DNA of 10,447 nt from Colivivens sp964452915 (GTDB lineage: Bacteria; Bacteroidota; Bacteroidia; Bacteroidales; Bacteroidaceae), in contig CAYVNW010000058.1 in assembly GCA_964452915.1 (NCBI GenBank), positions 1 through 10,447 of the forward strand. Direction: 5' to 3'. Below, piece by piece: positions 5,989-10,447 of this stretch; the stretch's first letter is position 1; every line of letters begins with the position of its first letter. Below the pieces are notes generated by a model. That model had not been told where the DNA came from. It did not search any database and worked only from the letters and a program-made list of their open reading frames with translations. The position numbers were made by a program, and so were the translations under genes.

Positions 5989-7362
5989 TTATTCTTTTAT
6001 CCAACCAGGATATTTGAATTCACAATTTCTCCATACCTCATTGATGCGGATATATGTAGTCTTCTGTTTGTCCCGTATCCATTTATCAATTTTCTCCTCG
6101 TTCAGTTTATTTACCATAACCGTTTGAAGAGCCTGATAATCATCTTTCATAGTGGCCCTGTGCCCATTTGTTCGGTTTTTTAACTTGACAATTGCAACGA
6201 CTTCCTTACCTTGATCGTTGACCATTGTAAACGGATTCGAGATCTCTCCCACATTCATGTTGGTCACCACGCGGGCAATTGCCGTCGGCAAGTTGACCAT
6301 TTCGAATTTTGATGTAGCAACTCCATATGATTCCGGATCTTTATAAACCATTATACCATAGTTCTTATTTGTATTTTTATCATCCGACAAATAAGGAACA
6401 GCTTGCTCAAATGTGTATTTACCTTCACGAATATCGTTAGCCACAGAGTCGAGAAAATGAATACCCTGCTCTATAGCCTCGTCTGTAGGTTTCGGCTTAC
6501 GCAGTATATGACGTACATTTATACGGTCTCCTCGTTTTTCTATTAACTGTATAATATGAAATCCATATTCAGTCTCAACGATCTTACTGACCGTATTAGG
6601 ATCAGTCAAACTAAATGCGACATTAGCAAATTCCGGCACTAAGTCGGCACGTCCCATAAAGCCCAATTCACCACCTTTTGAAGCCGACCCGTCTTCTGAA
6701 TATAATATGGCAAGTGTGGAAAACTTATCCTTTCCCGAATTGATACGTTCGGTATAACTCCGCAAGTCAGCTTTAATGTTATCTATCTCCGCTTGAGTAA
6801 TTTCCGGTGCGCGTGTGATAATTTGCACTTCCACAGTTGTAGGTATGAATGGAAGACTATCCTCCGGTAATGTTTTAAAGTAGTTACGTACTTGTGTTGG
6901 TGTTACTTTGGTATTTTTAATCAGATTACTCTGCACTTCTCTAACAAGCATCATATCTTTCTGCGCCTCAAAGCGTTCTTCGCGCAACTGAGTCATCGTT
7001 TTACCAAAATACTGCTCAAGTTTTTCTCTTGAACCAATTACCTGAACAAGATTGTCTAACCAACTGTCTGTTTGCTGCCACACTTCAGAATCAGTAACTT
7101 CAACAGAATCTTCCGCTGCCTGATGGAGAAACAATTTCTGAACAGCAAGTTGCTCAGGAATGACACAATACGGGTCACCATCAAAATGCATGCCTTCCAT
7201 CTGTGCATTTATTCTGGTTTCCTCAACATCTGACTTCAATATTGCCTCGTCGCCGACAACCCATATTACTTCATCGATCACATTGTCACTCGATTGTGCG
7301 AACGTTGTCGTCTGGCATATTATCAGCACAGCTATTAATTCTGTTAATCTCTTACTGAACAT
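5989..7362 (-). CDS. SurA-like periplasmic chaperone with two parvulin domains
   Basis: A 457-residue exported protein of the SurA/PpiC type, which escorts unfolded outer-membrane proteins across the periplasm. The signal peptide is MFSKRLTELIAVLIICQTTT with cleavage near AQ (22-23). An N-terminal SurA-like helical region runs from about 28 to 165 (DEVIWVVGDEAILKSDVEET is typical). Parvulin domain 1 is about 173-276 (GGELGFMGRADLVPEFANVA, then GFHII with H269) and domain 2 about 281-395 (INVRHILRKPKP with H285). Each domain keeps only one of the two usual active-site histidines: I181 replaces the first in domain 1 and E387 the second in domain 2. A C-terminal segment follows at 400-457. I chose the ATG at 7362, 5 bp after the upstream stop; a TTG at 7371 would add three residues and overlap that stop. 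It is the middle gene of the envelope-assembly cluster. Confidence 0.92.
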   Translation of the reverse strand: MFSKRLTELIAVLIICQTTTFAQSSDNVIDEVIWVVGDEAILKSDVEETRINAQMEGMHFDGDPYCVIPEQLAVQKLFLHQAAEDSVEVTDSEVWQQTDSWLDNLVQVIGSREKLEQYFGKTMTQLREERFEAQKDMMLVREVQSNLIKNTKVTPTQVRNYFKTLPEDSLPFIPTTVEVQIITRAPEITQAEIDNIKADLRSYTERINSGKDKFSTLAILYSEDGSASKGGELGFMGRADLVPEFANVAFSLTDPNTVSKIVETEYGFHIIQLIEKRGDRINVRHILRKPKPTDEAIEQGIHFLDSVANDIREGKYTFEQAVPYLSDDKNTNKNYGIMVYKDPESYGVATSKFEMVNLPTAIARVVTNMNVGEISNPFTMVNDQGKEVVAIVKLKNRTNGHRATMKDDYQALQTVMVNKLNEEKIDKWIRDKQKTTYIRINEVWRNCEFKYPGWIKE

Positions 7363-7367
7363 TGTCT

Positions 7368-8786
7368 TCAATGATTGTTTACTGTTTTCAAAACTTCTTG
7401 GTTTACACTGTAAGAATACTTCTTTCGAAGACTGTCAACCCATTCCTTCTCTTTAGCAGACTGATAATCTGCCGTGACTTGTCCCTTCACATCTTTATAC
7501 GACTCAGGCTTCTTTAGGAGCCGTCCGTACACATCAGTAATTGGATAGTCCTTCAAAGGTTTGATTTCTTTTGATGCTCCAAATACAAATATATCTATAT
7601 TCACATTGTCACCTTGCTTAAATATGCCGTGTTCAATACGAACATTTTTCACACTGTCATTATTGAATGCATCAACCAAGGTCTTTCCCCATAAGCTGTC
7701 GTCCTTTATTTTCTTCAACAGCCGTTTTCCGGCATCGACAGTTGTCTGATCTTTTGCATGAATAATTATTCCTTTAAAACGAGGCGAATCCCACTTATAG
7801 TTTTTTTTGTTCTTGTTATAATAAGCGGCAATTCCTGCTCCATCCTTAGATACGTTATCCACTATTTGATCCTTCCATATTTCATACATCAAAGTACCAT
7901 CATAATACTCTTGAGCAAGGTATTTAGCATCTTTGTCTTTGGAAATCAAGTTCTCAAACAAATTATCGACAACAACATCCCGTTTCACGTTCTGCACTTC
8001 TGCAATTGAATCAATATAATGGTTTGCTGATGCTTCGTTGATTCCACGTGACTCCAAAAACTTAATAATGTTATCATGATGGAACTCATACGATTCAAAC
8101 GGATGTCTGTCTTCCAATTTTATTATGTGCCACCCAACAGTGGTTTTGACAGGTTTAGATATTTCACCGACCTTCATAGCATATACAGCGTTTTCAAAAT
8201 CCGGAATCATCATTCCCTTTCCGAACTGTCCTAACCTGCCGCCTTTCACAGCAGATGCTTTATCATCTGAACACTGTTTTGCCAACGTTGCAAAATCGGC
8301 GCCATTACAGATTGCTTGATAAATGGAATCAATACGCTGCTTCGCCGCTCTCTGTTGTGCGTCAGTAGCATCTTGCCGCATAAGCACTAATATATGACTT
8401 GCTGTCAATATATCCTGACCGGCAAAACGTGCTGCCGTGTTATCATATGTTGCCTTAGCCTCACGTTCTATAAAGTCTTTGTCAACAATAGTCGGAAGGA
8501 CCATTTGCTCCTTATAACTACGCAAATCCTTGATAACGCTTGTAAGTGTATCGTACTTCGCATCTTCCGCTGCCGCAACCTTTAATTTGAAATCGATGAA
8601 CAATGGGACGTATTCTTCCACACTTTTCTTGTCAATCACTCCCTCAGTATTGTTTTTGTTGTAGCTATATTCAAATTCTGAGCGTGTTACTTGCTTACCA
8701 TTTATTGTCATCAAGACAGGATCATCCTGTGCATACCCTGTCAACGTCAGAACTCCGGCTGTGACTAATGCAATCAATCGATTCAT
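7368..8786 (-). CDS. Periplasmic peptidylprolyl isomerase, PpiC/parvulin type
   Basis: A 472-residue exported protein that should isomerise prolyl bonds in, and chaperone, envelope proteins. The signal peptide covers residues 1-19 (MNRLIALVTAGVLTLTGYA) with cleavage likely before Q20. An N-terminal helical region (about 25-120) begins PVLMTINGKQVTRSEFEYSY, as in SurA/PrsA relatives. The parvulin domain at 126-228 is intact: ASHILVLMRQD with H131, FATLAKQCSDD, KGGRLGQFGKGMMIPDFENA (181-200), and VGWHIIKLEDR with H220. The C-terminal 240 residues are charged, and their only recognisable part is the end, VKGQVTADYQSAKEKEWVDS (433-452), a typical tail in these proteins. Because this protein has both histidines, it is the better candidate for real isomerase activity than the SurA-like product next door. 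It starts 24 bp after guaB and its stop is 5 bp before the next ATG. Confidence 0.92.
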   Translation of the reverse strand: MNRLIALVTAGVLTLTGYAQDDPVLMTINGKQVTRSEFEYSYNKNNTEGVIDKKSVEEYVPLFIDFKLKVAAAEDAKYDTLTSVIKDLRSYKEQMVLPTIVDKDFIEREAKATYDNTAARFAGQDILTASHILVLMRQDATDAQQRAAKQRIDSIYQAICNGADFATLAKQCSDDKASAVKGGRLGQFGKGMMIPDFENAVYAMKVGEISKPVKTTVGWHIIKLEDRHPFESYEFHHDNIIKFLESRGINEASANHYIDSIAEVQNVKRDVVVDNLFENLISKDKDAKYLAQEYYDGTLMYEIWKDQIVDNVSKDGAGIAAYYNKNKKNYKWDSPRFKGIIIHAKDQTTVDAGKRLLKKIKDDSLWGKTLVDAFNNDSVKNVRIEHGIFKQGDNVNIDIFVFGASKEIKPLKDYPITDVYGRLLKKPESYKDVKGQVTADYQSAKEKEWVDSLRKKYSYSVNQEVLKTVNNH

Positions 8787-8810
8787 ACTGTGTGATACTT
8801 TATAGTCAAT

Positions 8811-10289
8811 TTATTCTGGTCTGCTATAGTTTGGAGCCTCGCTTGTTATAATAACCTCATGTGGATGGCTTTCCAATACTCCGGCATTAGTAATACGTGT
8901 AAACTTTGCTTTATGCAACGCCTGTATGTCCTTTGCTCCACAATAGCCCATTCCCGAACGCAAGCCGCCTACCAGTTGATATATTACTTCTTGTACAGTT
9001 CCTTTATATGGCACGCGGCCGGCGATTCCTTCTGGTACCAATTTTTTCACATCTTTTTCTCCCGCCTGGAAATACCTGTCCTTCGATCCGTTTTCCATTG
9101 CCTCTAATGAGCCCATTCCACGATAAGACTTGAACTTACGGCCATTGAACAAGATAGTTTCTCCCGGTGCCTCCTCTGTTCCTGCTACAAGCGAGCCAAT
9201 CATAACACTATAACCACCTGCCGCAAGAGCTTTTACAACATCACCTGAATAACGCAGACCGCCATCTGCTATTACAGGAATTCCTGTTCCCTCAAGTGTC
9301 TTTGCGACATCATAGACTGCACTCAACTGAGGAACGCCCACACCAGCTACCACTCGCGTAGTACAGATTGAACCTGGCCCGATGCCAACCTTAACAGCAT
9401 CAGCACCGGCTTCAACAAGCATTTTCGCAGCCTCTCCTGTTGCGATATTTCCAACAACAATATCAACTTCAGGAAAATGTTGTTTGGCCTCCTTTACTTT
9501 TTCAATCACAAATTTGCTATGGCCATGAGCCGTATCAATCACAATGGCATCAACGCCGGCATTAACTAATGCCTTTATACGGTCAAATGTATCTACCGTA
9601 ACACCAACACCTGCTGCAACACGCAAACGGCCTTTAGAATCTTTACATGCCATCGGCTTGTCCTCAGCCTTTGTAATGTCCTTATATGTTATGAGTCCTA
9701 TAAGGTGATTATCATCATCAACCACCGGCAATTTTTCAATCTTATGCTTTAGTAATATCTGTGATGCGCTCTCAAGATCTGTCTTTTGGTGAGTCACTAT
9801 AAGGTTTTCTTTTGTCATAACCGTATCAATGAGAACAGATTTGTCACGCTGGAAGCGGAGATCACGGTTAGTTACTATACCTACGAGTTTCCCTTCGTCA
9901 TCGACAACAGGAATGCCGCCTATGTGAAATTCAGCCATAATTGCTAATGCATCACCGACAGTTTTTCCTCTCTTAATTGTGACAGGGTCATAAATCATGC
10001 CATTCTCCGCACGTTTAACAATAGATACCTGACGAGCCTGGTCCTCAATCGACATGTTCTTATGTATTACTCCTATACCTCCTTCACGTGCAATGGCAAT
10101 AGCCATAGGTGCTTCTGTAACAGTGTCCATAGCTGCTGTCACAAAAGGAATGTTTAAATCAATGTTACGTGAAAATTTAGTTGAAAGCTCAACCGTTTTA
10201 GGAAGTACTTCTGAATATGATGGAATCAAAAGAACATCATCAAAAGTCAAACCTTCCATTACAACTCTATCTGCAATAAATGATGCCAT
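8811..10289 (-). CDS. guaB: Inosine-5'-monophosphate dehydrogenase
   Basis: A 492-residue cytoplasmic enzyme that oxidises IMP to XMP with NAD+, the committed step to GMP. The barrel starts at LTFDDVLLIPSYS (14-26) and AAMDTVTEAPMAIA (52-65). Two CBS regulatory domains follow at about 97-150 and 158-206 (GGIPVVDDEGKLVGIVTNRD and KLPVVDDDNHLIGLITYKD). The catalytic half has IDTAHGHS (251-258), the signature VGIGPGSICTTR (301-312) with nucleophile C309, ADGGLRYSGD (341-350), and the mobile flap with R405-Y406. Length is normal for a full CBS-bearing IMPDH. I chose the ATG at 10289; a TTG at 10301 would add four residues but falls within about 10 nt of the predicted transcription start. It is the first gene of the apparent operon ending with mutL. 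Confidence 0.98.
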   Translation of the reverse strand: MASFIADRVVMEGLTFDDVLLIPSYSEVLPKTVELSTKFSRNIDLNIPFVTAAMDTVTEAPMAIAIAREGGIGVIHKNMSIEDQARQVSIVKRAENGMIYDPVTIKRGKTVGDALAIMAEFHIGGIPVVDDEGKLVGIVTNRDLRFQRDKSVLIDTVMTKENLIVTHQKTDLESASQILLKHKIEKLPVVDDDNHLIGLITYKDITKAEDKPMACKDSKGRLRVAAGVGVTVDTFDRIKALVNAGVDAIVIDTAHGHSKFVIEKVKEAKQHFPEVDIVVGNIATGEAAKMLVEAGADAVKVGIGPGSICTTRVVAGVGVPQLSAVYDVAKTLEGTGIPVIADGGLRYSGDVVKALAAGGYSVMIGSLVAGTEEAPGETILFNGRKFKSYRGMGSLEAMENGSKDRYFQAGEKDVKKLVPEGIAGRVPYKGTVQEVIYQLVGGLRSGMGYCGAKDIQALHKAKFTRITNAGVLESHPHEVIITSEAPNYSRPE

Positions 10290-10314
10290 AATACTATACA
10301 ATTTTTATTGCTTG

Positions 10315-10322
10315 CAAAGGTA
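10315..10322 (-). promoter_or_regulatory. -7 element of the guaB promoter
   Basis: On the minus strand TACCTTTG followed by CA matches the Bacteroidetes -7 consensus TAnnTTTG. The -33 element is weak: TTTC about 20 bp upstream instead of TTTG. The predicted start near 10308-10310 gives a leader of about 20 nt to the ATG at 10289, which also argues against the TTG at 10301 as the start codon. Confidence 0.6.
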
Positions 10323-10369
10323 CACATTTTACGTGAAAGAACGAAAAGTATCAATGAAAAATATGCGCG

Positions 10370-10398
10370 ATACAACAGATTATTAACTATTGTTGTAT
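10370..10398. repeat. 8-bp perfect inverted repeat upstream of the guaB promoter
   Basis: ATACAACA (10370-10377) and TGTTGTAT (10391-10398) are perfect inverted copies separated by 13 A/T-rich bases. The repeat lies about 50 bp upstream of the guaB -7 element. No T run follows on either strand, so it is not a typical terminator. It could be a protein-binding site, but no known operator is recognised. Confidence 0.5.
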
Positions 10399-10418
10399 TC
10401 ATCAGCATAAGCAGGAAT

Positions 10419-10435
10419 AAAAAAAACGAATCTCC
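10419..10435 (-). terminator. Possible end of a terminator cut by the window edge
   Basis: On the minus strand GGAGATTCG runs straight into eight T residues (plus-strand A10419-A10426), the look of the 3' arm of an intrinsic terminator for a gene beyond 10447. The matching 5' arm would lie outside the window, so this cannot be confirmed. Confidence 0.2.
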
Positions 10436-10447
10436 ATGGACATCATC

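Noticed and set aside
7363..7371. TTG start giving the SurA-like protein three extra residues
   Set aside because: It would overlap the upstream stop codon (TTGA), which is possible, but the ATG at 7362 gives a complete signal peptide and a preferred start codon. It is not fully excluded.
10290..10301. TTG start giving guaB four extra residues
   Set aside because: It is within about 10 nt of the predicted transcription start, and the ATG at 10289 gives the normal N-terminus for the family.
10259..10447. Minus-strand frame open from the window edge, overlapping the start of guaB
   Set aside because: About 62 open codons in A/T-rich DNA, but it covers the T8 run and the guaB promoter and overlaps guaB by about 30 bp out of frame, so it is unlikely to be the end of an upstream gene.

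Overview
The window looks like chromosomal DNA of a Bacteroidales bacterium, most likely Prevotella or a close relative. The evidence is: promoters of the Bacteroidetes type (TTTG, about 19 bp, TAnnTTTG) in front of tRNA-Pro, ompA and guaB; A/T-rich leaders without clear Shine-Dalgarno sequences; a tRNA gene with no encoded CCA; and protein types typical of the group (an OmpA protein with an N-terminal barrel plus coiled coil, an OstA_2-like protein, and a MutL with a DQHRAH signature). The genus call is inference. Every gene supported here lies on the minus strand, so transcription runs right to left.

Right to centre (10447 to about 2118): a promoter-proximal region with an inverted repeat leads into guaB (IMP dehydrogenase). 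It is followed, with gaps of only 24, 5, 6, 16 and 2 bp, by a one-domain parvulin prolyl isomerase, a SurA-like protein with two parvulin domains, an OstA/LptA-like protein, a 97-residue single-span membrane protein, and mutL. The spacing suggests one operon. Its three exported products fit outer-membrane assembly: two chaperone/isomerases for the periplasm and one lipopolysaccharide-transport-type protein. guaB at the head and mutL at the tail are unrelated housekeeping functions. A long-loop hairpin followed by nine U residues may end the operon.

Centre to left (about 2110 to 693): a separate transcription unit holds one OmpA-family outer-membrane protein, with a good Bacteroidetes promoter, a leader of about 155 nt and a strong intrinsic terminator.

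Left end (692 to 1): a gene-poor stretch of about 480 bp holds a palindromic interspersed-repeat-like element, a nested set of inverted repeats, and a short reading frame broken by an amber codon. Beyond it are a clear promoter, tRNA-Pro(UGG) and tRNA-Val(UAC), the last cut by the window edge.

No CRISPR array, insertion sequence, phage gene, defence system or obviously new multi-gene system was found. The points most worth a second look are the MutL that has lost its endonuclease motifs, the split pair of catalytic histidines across the two SurA-like parvulin domains, and the repeat-rich intergenic region.
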